A stretch of 64,000 nucleotides of DNA from Pseudomonas pharyngis (GTDB taxonomy: Bacteria; Pseudomonadota; Gammaproteobacteria; Pseudomonadales; Pseudomonadaceae). The translations under genes were made by a program, and so were the position numbers. The stretch is taken from contig NZ_BQID01000009.1 in NCBI RefSeq assembly GCF_021602345.1, positions 248,001 through 312,000 on the forward strand. The letters run 5' to 3'. Numbering within the stretch: position 1 is the stretch's first letter; every line of letters begins with the position of its first letter. Of this stretch, positions 35,758 to 43,378 are shown in pieces. The notes under the pieces were generated by a model. That model worked only from the letters and a program-made list of their open reading frames with translations. It did not search any database and had not been told where the DNA came from.

Positions 35758-36853
35758 AGGATTTGACCATCACGTATTTGAGAAGAAAGTCGCTGTTTTC
35801 GGCCGGCCCGCGATACACCTCAATGGCATCCGCCGGCAGGGCTTGATCGGTATAGGTTTCCACCGATGACACGCGGATCGCGCGCATCGAAGGATCGTTG
35901 ACGAAACTTTGCAACGCCGCCACTTCCGCGCTGCTGGCGCCGCCCATGCGCCAGGACTGCTCGAGCACGCCACTGCGCGGCCGGCCTTCGCTGTCCAGGC
36001 CCTGGGCGATGTCGTAATTGCGGCGCGAGGCATAGAAGCGCGGATAGGCCTCGTCCGCCGCCCGGTCGAACACCTGCGCCTGCCGGATCGCCAGACGCAC
36101 GTCGTCGGGCAGATCCAGCGCCAACAGATCCTCATAACCGCCCTGCACCACCAGCAGGTTCGAGCCGCCGTACACCTCTTCGCCGTGGGCGTCCTTGGTC
36201 AAGTATTGATCACCGCAGTAACTCAGCACCCTGCCGCCGATGAACGACTGGCCGACGCTGTGGGTAACCACCTGACTCAAATCCTGCTCCAGCACCACGC
36301 CATCGCTGAACAGTTCTCCAGCCTCGGGTCGGGCGAGGATTTCGTCGAACGCATCGAGACTCTTGATCACGTCCTGCCCACGCCCGGCACAGGCATGGAT
36401 CGGCTTGATCCGGATCGGGCCGCTGTACAACAGATGTTCGGCGGCGGGCCGTGCATCCTCAAGCGCAAAAACACTGAGCCCGTCCAGCACCACGGTGCGC
36501 ACCCGTTCGGAAAACAATGGCGACCAGCCTTGCGGCGCATGAGCCTGATGGCTGCGCAAACCGTGGCTGATGGCTTTGGTGCAGATGAAATCGTGCTCGA
36601 CAAAACCGCCCCACAAATCGTCCGGGCCGCTCACGCCCAGTTCGCGGGCCGCAGCGCCAACGAGAGTCTGGGTCGGCAGCAGATAAATATCCCGGCCGCG
36701 ATGTTTTTCAGCGTCGTAACTGCCGCCAAACTTGAGGCCGAGGATCTGCGCCAGCCATCGCGCGAGGGCCTTGTTGGTCTGCAGTTCATGTTGTGGTGCG
36801 CCGGGCCGGACCGAATGGGCGACGACCACTTTCCTGCGGGATGTCGGGGTCAT
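35747..36853 (-). CDS. DUF3182 protein, possibly ATP-grasp-like
   Basis: 368 residues. The sequence matches DUF3182 as I remember it: HSVRPGAPQHELQTNKALARWLA, GPIRIKPIHACAGRGQDVI (central segment resembling an ATP-grasp lysine/glycine loop), VVLEQDLSQVVTHSVGQ, and YEDLLALDLPDDVRLAIRQA. Tail RRNYDIAQGLDSEGRPRSGVLEQSWRMGG is also family-like. An ATP-dependent ligase role is a guess based on these motifs. Coupled to the downstream hydrolase by overlap; the 177 bases upstream show no clear motif. Confidence 0.78.
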   Translation of the reverse strand: MTPTSRRKVVVAHSVRPGAPQHELQTNKALARWLAQILGLKFGGSYDAEKHRGRDIYLLPTQTLVGAAARELGVSGPDDLWGGFVEHDFICTKAISHGLRSHQAHAPQGWSPLFSERVRTVVLDGLSVFALEDARPAAEHLLYSGPIRIKPIHACAGRGQDVIKSLDAFDEILARPEAGELFSDGVVLEQDLSQVVTHSVGQSFIGGRVLSYCGDQYLTKDAHGEEVYGGSNLLVVQGGYEDLLALDLPDDVRLAIRQAQVFDRAADEAYPRFYASRRNYDIAQGLDSEGRPRSGVLEQSWRMGGASSAEVAALQSFVNDPSMRAIRVSSVETYTDQALPADAIEVYRGPAENSDFLLKYVMVKSYDG

Positions 36854-37030
36854 GCGTCCCCCTCCAACGGCGGGTTGAATGTAGGTCAGAGGGTGCAGAG
36901 ATCAGGCCAACCGGGGCTCGCCTGAAACACTCTGAAAATCAGCCACTTGAAAAACCCGTACTGGCACCGCGCCCGTTTCAATCTGCACGACCGCGCTGCA
37001 GGGTCCGGCATTTTGCACGACAGATGCGTA

Positions 37031-38026
37031 TTACTTCGCCACGGTCGCCTGCGGACTCACGCCGAATCGCGCTCGGTATTCACTCGGCGCCAGCCCGGTG
37101 ATTTTCTTGAACGTCGCGCGAAAGGCGCCCGGATCCTGATAGCCCACCGTCCACGCGATGTGATCGATGGTGCCATTGGTGAATTCCAGCATCTCTCGCG
37201 CCTTGCCGACTCGCAGGTGCTGGCAGTATTCGGTGGGTTTCAGGCCGGTCGCCGCACGGAACCGGCGCAGGAATGTTCGCTCCTCCAGACCCGCACGTTC
37301 GGCCATTGCCGTCAGCGAGACATCGGTCGCGCCGGTGCCCTGCAGCCAATGCTGAACCTGAAGAATCGGCCCGTCGCCATGATTGAGAATCGGCGCAAAA
37401 TTGCTGCCGCACGCACTGGCGCTGTCGCTGTGCTCCACCACCAGAAACCGCGCGGTGCTGCTGGCGATGCTCGGCCCGAGCAATCGGTCCACCAGACGCA
37501 AACCAAGCTCTGACCAGGCCATCAGCCCCGCCGTCGTTATCAGGTCACCGTCGTCGACAATCGGCGTGTCGGCCTTGAGCCTGATCTTCGGGTAACACTC
37601 GGCAAAGGCCTTGGCCGAAGTCCAGTGCGTGGTAGCGCTGCGACCATCGAGCAACCCGCTCTCCGCCAGCAGCCACGAGCCGACACAAACCCCGCCAAGC
37701 GTCGCGCCACGAGCATGTTGTTCACGCAGCCAGGGCAGCAGCCCGGCCGGCATCTGTGCCGCGGAAAAACCGGCAATGGACGGCGGGATCAACACCGCCA
37801 GCAAACCGTTGTCGGCTCCGGGATGACTGTCGTAAACCCGCACGGGCGGGTGGTCGTCATCGACCTGCCAGTGGCTGATCCGCAGCAGCGGCAGCTGTGT
37901 GGACTGGTGTTCGGCGGCGATCCGGTTGGCGACCCCGAACAGGTCGGTCAGGCCATGCACCGCCGCCATTTGCGCCCCGGGATACATCAGCACGCCCAGT
38001 TCCGCGACGGTCCTTTCTGCACCCAT
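37031..38026 (-). CDS. GlxA-family AraC-type transcriptional regulator
   Basis: 331 residues from the ATG at 38026, with AGGGGA about 9 bases upstream. The N-terminal DJ-1/PfpI-like domain (8-185) has the elbow GGVCVGSWLLAESGLLDG with Cys114, and DGDLITTAGLMAWSELGL. The C-terminal AraC DNA-binding domain (about 225-320) has two helix-turn-helix units: VSLTAMAERAGLEERTFLRRF and YQDPGAFRATFKKITGLAPSEYRARFG. It is divergent from the isochorismatase-family gene at 38127 across 100 bases, a common pairing in which the regulator controls the hydrolase. Confidence 0.9.
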   Translation of the reverse strand: MGAERTVAELGVLMYPGAQMAAVHGLTDLFGVANRIAAEHQSTQLPLLRISHWQVDDDHPPVRVYDSHPGADNGLLAVLIPPSIAGFSAAQMPAGLLPWLREQHARGATLGGVCVGSWLLAESGLLDGRSATTHWTSAKAFAECYPKIRLKADTPIVDDGDLITTAGLMAWSELGLRLVDRLLGPSIASSTARFLVVEHSDSASACGSNFAPILNHGDGPILQVQHWLQGTGATDVSLTAMAERAGLEERTFLRRFRAATGLKPTEYCQHLRVGKAREMLEFTNGTIDHIAWTVGYQDPGAFRATFKKITGLAPSEYRARFGVSPQATVAK

Positions 38027-38126
38027 TGTCAGTTTTCCCCTGTGTATTGTCGGTGCGGCCAATCCTCGAAACCGTGGCCAGCGCCAATACTGAACCCACG
38101 CCAACCCACACTTCGAGGACACATCC

Positions 38127-38681
38127 ATGGCCAAGCAAGCGCTCATCGTAGTCGATATCCAGAACGACTACTTCCCCCAAGGCAAGTGGCCGCTGGCCGG
38201 TGCCGACGCCGCCGCCGACAACGCCGCCCGGCTGATCGCGGCCTTCCGTGAAGCCGGTGATTCGGTGGTGCATATCCGCCACGAATTCACCTCGCCCGAG
38301 GCACCGTTTTTCACCCCGGGCTCCGAAGGCGCGAAACTGCATCCGAAAGTGCTCAACCGCACCGACGAGCCGGTGGTGCTCAAGCACTTCGTCAACTCGT
38401 TCCGCGAAACCGAGCTGCAATCGATCCTCGACGAACAAGGCATCAAGGAGCTCGTGGTGGTCGGCAGCATGAGCCACATGTGCGTCGACGGCATCACCCG
38501 TGCGGCGGCGGATCTGGGTTACACCGTTACGGTGATCCACGATGCCTGCGCCAGCCGTGACCTGGAATTCAACGGTCTGACCGTGCCCGCCGCCCACGTG
38601 CATGCGGCGTTCATGTCGGCGCTGGGCTTTGCCTACGCCAGCGTGGTGTCCACCGACGAGTTCCTCGCCGCCAGCCGCTGA
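38127..38681 (+). CDS. Cysteine hydrolase, isochorismatase family
   Basis: 184 residues. The catalytic triad is visible: D10 in LIVVDIQNDYF, K86 in PVVLKHFVNSF and C119 in GSMSHMCVDGITRAA, with the cis-peptide region preceding the Cys. Members hydrolyse nicotinamide, isochorismate, carbamoyl or other amides; the substrate cannot be fixed here. PLAGADAAADNAARLIAAFREAG follows the first motif as in nicotinamidase-like relatives. Divergent from a GlxA-type regulator and followed by a terminator. Confidence 0.9.
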   Translation: MAKQALIVVDIQNDYFPQGKWPLAGADAAADNAARLIAAFREAGDSVVHIRHEFTSPEAPFFTPGSEGAKLHPKVLNRTDEPVVLKHFVNSFRETELQSILDEQGIKELVVVGSMSHMCVDGITRAAADLGYTVTVIHDACASRDLEFNGLTVPAAHVHAAFMSALGFAYASVVSTDEFLAASR

Positions 38682-38710
38682 GCCCGCTCTGATACAACTG
38701 GAAATACCTG

Positions 38711-38735
38711 CGCCCGCCTCGTTGCGGGCGTTTTT
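38711..38735 (+). terminator. Rho-independent terminator after the cysteine hydrolase
   Basis: CGCCCGC, 6-base loop, GCGGGCG, then TTTTT. It separates the hydrolase gene from the following operon. Confidence 0.88.
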
Positions 38736-38750
38736 CCGTGGGTCATGAAA

Positions 38751-38812
38751 ATCTCACGCGTGAGCCATTGATGGCATTTTGATTTGGTTGTAGTGTGGCT
38801 CACGCGTGAGAT
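38751..38812 (+). promoter_or_regulatory. Paired palindromic operators around a possible promoter
   Basis: ATCTCACGCGTGAGCC (38751-38766) and its exact inverse GGCTCACGCGTGAGAT (38797-38812) each contain the 12-base perfect palindrome CTCACGCGTGAG, centres 46 bases apart. Between them lie TTGATG (38768-38773) and, exactly 17 bases on, TAGTGT (38791-38796), a weak -35/-10 pair. The second arm ends 21 bases before the DUF2170 start. The form suggests two dimers of one repressor or activator binding around the promoter. The regulator is not identified. Confidence 0.65.
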
Positions 38813-38833
38813 GTTCATAACGGAGTCATCGCC

Positions 38834-39502
38834 ATGAAAAGCCGCTCCCCTGCCACCAAGTCAGAGAGCCCAAAGGGAGTGCGCTCGACACCGTCCGCGA
38901 AAAAACCGTCGAGCTTCTACATGAAGCAGATGCGCGCGGGCCTGGCTGCCGCCGGTTATGTGAAACACGAAACTTGGGTGCTTCCGGAAAACCGAAGCTT
39001 GCTCAAGCAAATGGAGCAACAGCTACGCCAACCGATTCTGGCTGGCTCTTTCATGTCGGAGAATTACATGAGCGCAGGCAACAACTGGAACATCGATAGC
39101 CTCTACAACGCTTTCAAGGCGCTGGACGAGGTGGCTTCGCAAGAGATCACGCTGTCTCTGATCCAGAGCTCCGAACCCAGCCTCAAGCTGGAAATGAACG
39201 AATTCGGCGGTCTGCCGATTCACATCGCCCTCGCCGGTCAGCAGATCATCGTCGACACCGTGCTGGTGGACATCGATTCGATCACCGACGTGCGCGCCTT
39301 CAACGACGCCGTGCTGCGCAGCCGGGAAATGTTCCCGCTGTCGTCGATCGGCATCGAGACCATGCCCAACGGCCAGACCGTCTACAACATGTTCGGTGCA
39401 CTGAGTGCCGACTCGAGCCTGACCAACGTAGTCACCGAGGTGAAAACCCTGGTCGACAACGTGCAGCGCGCCAGCGAAGCCTTCGAACACTTCTTCAAGT
39501 AA
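38834..39502 (+). CDS. yjfI: DUF2170 protein (YjfI-like)
   Basis: 222 residues. A basic, Ser/Pro/Lys-rich N-terminus (1-26) is followed by FYMKQMRAGLAAAGYVKHETWVLPE and a DUF2170-type domain: QPILAGSFMSENYMSAGNNW, WNIDSLYNAFKALDEV, MNEFGGLPIHIALAGQQIIVD and MFPLSSIGIETMPNGQTVYNMFG. The first part also resembles a short ribbon-helix-helix-like segment. In E. coli the equivalent yjfI precedes yjfJ (PspA-like). Function unknown; it is the first gene under the paired palindromes. Confidence 0.85.
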   Translation: MKSRSPATKSESPKGVRSTPSAKKPSSFYMKQMRAGLAAAGYVKHETWVLPENRSLLKQMEQQLRQPILAGSFMSENYMSAGNNWNIDSLYNAFKALDEVASQEITLSLIQSSEPSLKLEMNEFGGLPIHIALAGQQIIVDTVLVDIDSITDVRAFNDAVLRSREMFPLSSIGIETMPNGQTVYNMFGALSADSSLTNVVTEVKTLVDNVQRASEAFEHFFK

Positions 39503-39519
39503 TCAACAGGGAATATCCA

Positions 39520-40218
39520 ATGACTCAGTCCATCTGGAGCAAGTTGTTCACCGCGCTGCGCGGCGGCGCCAACGAAGTCGGCGAAGCGATCGCCGATCAA
39601 CAGGCCCTGCGCATCCTCGATCAGGAAATCCGTGACGCCGACAGCGCACTGTCCAACGCCCGTCGCGAACTGGTCACCATCATGGCCAAGCACAAACTCT
39701 CCGCCGACCGCGTGAGCGAATACGAAGCCAAGATCAGGGACCTGGAAGCCAAGGCCGTTTCCGCCCTGAACGCCGGCCGCGAAGACCTGGCGTTGGAAGT
39801 GGCCGAAGCGATCTCGACCCTGACCAACGACCTGGGCGTCGAGAAGAAACAAAGCGACGAGTTCGGCACCTACGCCGACAACATGCGCAAGGACATCAAC
39901 AAGGCCGAAGCGCGGATCAAGAGCCTGCGCCAGCAAGTGGACATGGCCAAGGCCCGTGACAGCGTGCAGAAGGCTCAGGTCAGCGCCTCGATCGCCAGCG
40001 GCGGCGCCAACGGCAAGCTGGAAACCGCCGTCGGCACCCTGAACCGTCTGCAAGCCAAGCAGCAGCAACGCGCTGCCGAGCTGAGCGCTGCCGACGAGCT
40101 GGCCGATGCGTCGACCGGCAACGACCTGGATCGCAAGCTGCGCGAAGCCGGCATCACGCCGAACGAAGGCAGCGCCAACGCCATCCTCGAGCGTCTGAAG
40201 CAGAAGTCCGCCCAGTAA
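39520..40218 (+). CDS. yjfJ: PspA/IM30-family protein (YjfJ-like)
   Basis: 232 residues, nearly all helical coiled coil: MTQSIWSKLFTALRGGANEVGEAIAD at the N-terminus in place of an amphipathic membrane-binding helix, QALRILDQEIRDADSALSNARREL typical of PspA helix 1, then long heptad stretches to about residue 165. A short C-terminal region (NDLDRKLREAGITPNEGSANAILERL) follows. PspA relatives form ESCRT-III-like rods that protect damaged inner membrane. It begins 17 bases after yjfI and is followed by a strong terminator. No pspB or pspC is nearby. Confidence 0.92.
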   Translation: MTQSIWSKLFTALRGGANEVGEAIADQQALRILDQEIRDADSALSNARRELVTIMAKHKLSADRVSEYEAKIRDLEAKAVSALNAGREDLALEVAEAISTLTNDLGVEKKQSDEFGTYADNMRKDINKAEARIKSLRQQVDMAKARDSVQKAQVSASIASGGANGKLETAVGTLNRLQAKQQQRAAELSAADELADASTGNDLDRKLREAGITPNEGSANAILERLKQKSAQ

Positions 40219-40232
40219 CGGCGGCGGGAGTA

Positions 40233-40260
40233 AAGAAGGGCACCGGGTGCCCTTCTTTTT
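40233..40260 (+). terminator. Strong terminator within the yjf-type module
   Basis: AAGAAGGGCAC, 3-base loop, GTGCCCTTCTT followed by a T-run continuing to 40261. It sits 14 bases after the PspA-like stop and 82 before the DUF2491 start, so it would reduce or stop transcription into the last four genes. Confidence 0.88.
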
Positions 40261-40342
40261 TGCCTGCTCGTTCGCCGCGCGCCCGGTACACTAGCGGCGT
40301 TTTTGCAAACGAATACCTCCACCCGCTTCAAGGAATGTACCC

Positions 40343-40993
40343 ATGGGATGGTTCAAAGATTTGCTCGGCACCAGCAACTGGCAGTCGGCCGCGCCGGCGT
40401 CCGGGTCTGCCGGCGGCCCCCTCGGACTGGCGCAGGGCAAGGCGATCCGCTTCGACACGACCCTCGGCCTGTTGCTCGACGGCAGCACTTCAGTGCGGGT
40501 TCCCGACGCCCAGGCCATCTGGAGCGCCGGCTGGATCGACCTCGGTCAGTCGAACAAACTGCATCGCTACTACCTGAACGATGAAGAATTCTGGGTACAG
40601 ATCCATGTCACGGGCGACGATCAGATCGAATCGGTGACGCTGTTCAATTACGTCAGCTATGTGACGGTCAACAGTGACGCCGAATTGCAGCGCCTGGCCG
40701 GGCCGAACAGCCTGATCGGCCTGCCGACCTACCGCCACGAAGGTGTCGAATACACCCGTGAATGGGGCACCGAACGCGGCCAGACCGAACTGGTGCCGCT
40801 CACCGAACAGGTGGTCAACCCGGACGAGTCCTACACCATCAACCATCACTCAATGCTGTACGCCCGGGAGACCGGCCTGACCGATCGCCGCGAGCTCTTG
40901 CTGTTCTCCGTCGAGCAGGACGAAGAAGGCACCGTCAGCCTGAGCACTTCGCTGGGCATCTCGCTGTACACCACCGATTTGAGCACCATCTAA
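40343..40993 (+). CDS. yjfK: DUF2491 protein (YjfK-like)
   Basis: 216 residues. MGWFKDLLG at the start, then a Gly/Ala/Ser linker, then the DUF2491 core: GLAQGKAIRFDTTLGLLLDG, LGQSNKLHRYYLNDEEFWVQIHV, NYVSYVTVNSDAELQRLAGPNSLIGLPTY-type segments and RELLLFSVEQDEEG. Soluble, no signal peptide. Function unknown. The 81 bases after the terminator contain TACACT (40287-40292), a possible -10, so a second promoter for the yjfK-L-M-C part is plausible. Confidence 0.86.
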   Translation: MGWFKDLLGTSNWQSAAPASGSAGGPLGLAQGKAIRFDTTLGLLLDGSTSVRVPDAQAIWSAGWIDLGQSNKLHRYYLNDEEFWVQIHVTGDDQIESVTLFNYVSYVTVNSDAELQRLAGPNSLIGLPTYRHEGVEYTREWGTERGQTELVPLTEQVVNPDESYTINHHSMLYARETGLTDRRELLLFSVEQDEEGTVSLSTSLGISLYTTDLSTI

Positions 40994-41006
40994 AAGGAAG
41001 TTTTCC

Positions 41007-41432
41007 ATGCTGGAAGCGTTGTCCATCTCCCTGAACAAAGCCGCACTGGTCGGTTTCGTCGCCTACCTGATCGGCGCCGTGCTGCTGTTCATGCTGTTTC
41101 AGTTCGTCTACACCCGCATCACGCCGCACAAGGAATTCGAGCTGATCCGTGCTGGCAACAGCGCCGCCGCGATCGCACTGTCCGGCGCAATCATCGGCTT
41201 CGCGATTCCGGCCAGCAACGTGATCGCTCATTCGATCAACGTCCTCGACTTCGTTCTCTGGGCGGTGATCGCGGCCGCGGTGCAATTGCTGGCTTTCCTG
41301 GCGACCGGGCTGGTGCTCAAAGGCACGTCCCAGCGCATCGTTAACGGTGAAATCGCCGCCGGCATCTATGTGGCGGCGGTGGCGATCAGCGTCGGCATGC
41401 TCAACGCCGCGTGCATGACCCCGTCCTACTGA
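41007..41432 (+). CDS. yjfL: DUF350 membrane protein (YjfL-like)
   Basis: 141 residues with four transmembrane segments (about 12-33, 49-70, 82-103, 112-134). DUF350 units of two helices appear twice: the first has FVAYLIGAVLLFMLFQFVY then AGNSAAAIALSGAIIGFAIP; the second has LDFVLWAVIAAAVQLLAFLATG then IAAGIYVAAVAISVGMLNAACM. The AxxxAxxxSGxxxGFAxP pattern is conserved in the family. Function unproven; often found next to PspA-like and ATP-grasp genes. Starts 14 bases after yjfK with AAAGGAAG upstream. Confidence 0.88.
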   Translation: MLEALSISLNKAALVGFVAYLIGAVLLFMLFQFVYTRITPHKEFELIRAGNSAAAIALSGAIIGFAIPASNVIAHSINVLDFVLWAVIAAAVQLLAFLATGLVLKGTSQRIVNGEIAAGIYVAAVAISVGMLNAACMTPSY

Positions 41433-41449
41433 TCGGCAGGAAGCCTGAG

Positions 41450-42142
41450 ATGAAACGAAGCAAGTACGTTCAACTGTCGCTGGCCGCTTCGGTAGCCCTG
41501 GCGATTTCCGCTGAAGTGGCCGCCCAGGAGCAGCAACGCAACTTCCAGAGCGTCGAACAATGCGTCGACGCCGAAGTGGCGCCGGATGTCTGCTCGAACG
41601 CCTACGTCGCAGCCCTGGCCGAACACCGGCGGATCTCCCCGGCCTACGACGACAAGGCTGCCTGCGACGCGGACTTCGCCGCCGACTGGTGTCAGAAAAA
41701 TTCCGCCGGCCGTTTCGTACCGAAACTCGGTGGCTTCAAAGTGCCGCAGGACGGTGAGCCGGCGCAGAACCTCGATGCGATCGCCAATGCCCAGATGCCC
41801 GCCGGCGACGCGGCCGCCGTGCAGAGCAATCAGACCAGCACTTCGCACTCGTCCAGCGGTGCAGGCAACGGCTGGCTCACCGGATGGCTGATCGGCAATG
41901 CCATGAGCAACAACCGCGCGATCGACTCGCGGCCGGTTTATCGTGAGCGCAATACCCGCCAGACCTACGACACCTCGACGCTGAACCGTCGCATCGAATC
42001 GGCGCCGAGCCGCAGCCAGCGGGACTACGACAGCGATTACCGCAAACCGGTCAACGTCGCTGCGTCCACCTCCCGTGGCGGCTTCGGCAGCCAGTCCAGC
42101 GCACGCAGCGGTTGGGGCGGCTGGGGCCGTTCGAGCAGCTGA
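41450..42142 (+). CDS. yjfM: DUF1190 protein (YjfM-like), secreted or lipoprotein-like
   Basis: 230 residues from the ATG at 41450, with AGGA 8 bases upstream. N-terminal signal MKRSKYVQLSLAASVALAISA (two short runs) ends in VAAQ, with no lipobox Cys. A DUF1190 core follows with four or more conserved cysteines (EQCVDA, DVCSNA, AACDAD, DWCQKN), suggesting disulfides in the periplasm. The C-terminal third is low complexity, Ser/Gly/Arg-rich, ending RSGWGGWGRSSS. Function unknown. Two bases separate its stop from the ATG of the next gene. Confidence 0.86.
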   Translation: MKRSKYVQLSLAASVALAISAEVAAQEQQRNFQSVEQCVDAEVAPDVCSNAYVAALAEHRRISPAYDDKAACDADFAADWCQKNSAGRFVPKLGGFKVPQDGEPAQNLDAIANAQMPAGDAAAVQSNQTSTSHSSSGAGNGWLTGWLIGNAMSNNRAIDSRPVYRERNTRQTYDTSTLNRRIESAPSRSQRDYDSDYRKPVNVAASTSRGGFGSQSSARSGWGGWGRSSS

Positions 42143-42144
42143 CC

Positions 42145-43302
42145 ATGAAGAAGATCCACTGCGTCGAGCGCCACGACTGGAAACAGACCGCCGAGAGCCT
42201 CGGCTTTCTGTTTCACACCATCGACGACGAGCCGTACTGGGACGAGCGCGCCTACTACCAGTTCACGCTCGCACAGATCGAAAACGATCTGGAGGATCCG
42301 ACCACTGAACTGCACGAGATGTGCATGGACCTGGTCGACCGCGTCGTGCACAGCGAAGAACTGCTGGATCGCCTGAGCATTCCGGCGTCGTACTACGACA
42401 TGATCCGAACGTCCTGGCTGGAAGGTCATCCGCATCTGTACGGGCGTATGGACTTCTCCTACAGCGGCAAGGGCCCGGCGAAGCTGCTCGAACTCAACTA
42501 CGACACGCCCACCAGCCTTTATGAAGCGGCGGCGTTTCAGTGGGGCTGGCTGGAGGAATGTATCGAGCGCGGGATGCTGCCGCGCCATGCGGACCAGTTC
42601 AACAGCATCGACACCCGGCTGCACGAGGCCTTCGCCGAACTGAAACTCACGCGGCCGTTTTACTTCGCCTCGATGAAAGACTCGGTCGAAGACAAGGGCA
42701 CCACGGATTATCTGCGGCTGATCGCAGAGAAGGTCGGCATCGAATCGCGGCACATCGACATCGAAGACATCGGCCTGAGCGCTGACGGTCGTTTCGTGGA
42801 TCTCGAAGATCGCTGGATCCCGCACCTGTTCAAGCTGCACGCCTGGGAGTTCATCTTCCACGAACCGTTCGGCGCGGCGATCGCCGAATGCGACACCCAG
42901 TTTTTCGAACCGGCGTGGAAGTCGATTCTTTCCAACAAGGGTGCCCTGCCCCTTCTATGGGAGTTGCACAAGGGCCACCCGAATCTGCTCGCCGCGCACC
43001 TCGACCCGAATCCGGGCAGCGCGGTGCCCAAGGGCTGGGTGCGTAAACCGTACTTCTCGCGGGAAGGCGCCAACATCGAGTTGCAGACCGCTGAAGGCCT
43101 GATCGTCAAAGAGGATGGGCCCTACACCGATGCGCCCTTCATCCTGCAGGAATTTGCCCCTTTGCCGAAGTTCGACGACAGCTACACGCTGATTGGCTCG
43201 TGGGTGATCGGCGACCAGGCGGCCGGGATTGGCGTGCGCGAAGATAACAGCCTGATCACCAAGGATTCGAGCCGGTTTTTGCCGCATTTGATTCTTGACT
43301 GA
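42145..43302 (+). CDS. yjfC: Glutathionylspermidine synthase-like ATP-grasp amide ligase (YjfC-like)
   Basis: 385 residues, same length class as E. coli YjfC (387) and lacking the amidase domain of the bifunctional Gsp enzyme. The ATP-grasp synthase domain shows FSYSGKGPAKLLELNYDTPTSLYEA, FYFASMKDSVEDKGTTDYLRLI, AWEFIFHEPFG, SNKGALPLLWELHKGHPNLL and WVRKPYFSREGANI. ATP-dependent joining of a peptide-like carboxyl to an amine is expected; the natural substrates are unknown. It is the last gene of the module and ends at a terminator. Confidence 0.9.
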   Translation: MKKIHCVERHDWKQTAESLGFLFHTIDDEPYWDERAYYQFTLAQIENDLEDPTTELHEMCMDLVDRVVHSEELLDRLSIPASYYDMIRTSWLEGHPHLYGRMDFSYSGKGPAKLLELNYDTPTSLYEAAAFQWGWLEECIERGMLPRHADQFNSIDTRLHEAFAELKLTRPFYFASMKDSVEDKGTTDYLRLIAEKVGIESRHIDIEDIGLSADGRFVDLEDRWIPHLFKLHAWEFIFHEPFGAAIAECDTQFFEPAWKSILSNKGALPLLWELHKGHPNLLAAHLDPNPGSAVPKGWVRKPYFSREGANIELQTAEGLIVKEDGPYTDAPFILQEFAPLPKFDDSYTLIGSWVIGDQAAGIGVREDNSLITKDSSRFLPHLILD

Positions 43303-43318
43303 AAAACCTGCGGGCATG

Positions 43319-43355
43319 AAAAAGGCCCGTCGTGTTCAGCGACGGGCCTTTTTTA
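43319..43355. terminator. Bidirectional terminator
   Basis: AAAAA-GGCCCGTCG, 7-base loop, CGACGGGCC-TTTTTT. It serves yjfC (+) and ssb (-), which converge on it. Confidence 0.92.
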
Positions 43356-43378
43356 TTCAGCGTGAATTCAGCAGCGAC

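Noticed and set aside
36854-37030. Possible small gene or regulatory RNA between DUF3182 and the GlxA gene
   Set aside because: No open frame with a ribosome site and no clear hairpin; only a repeated tgcacgac octamer, likely chance.
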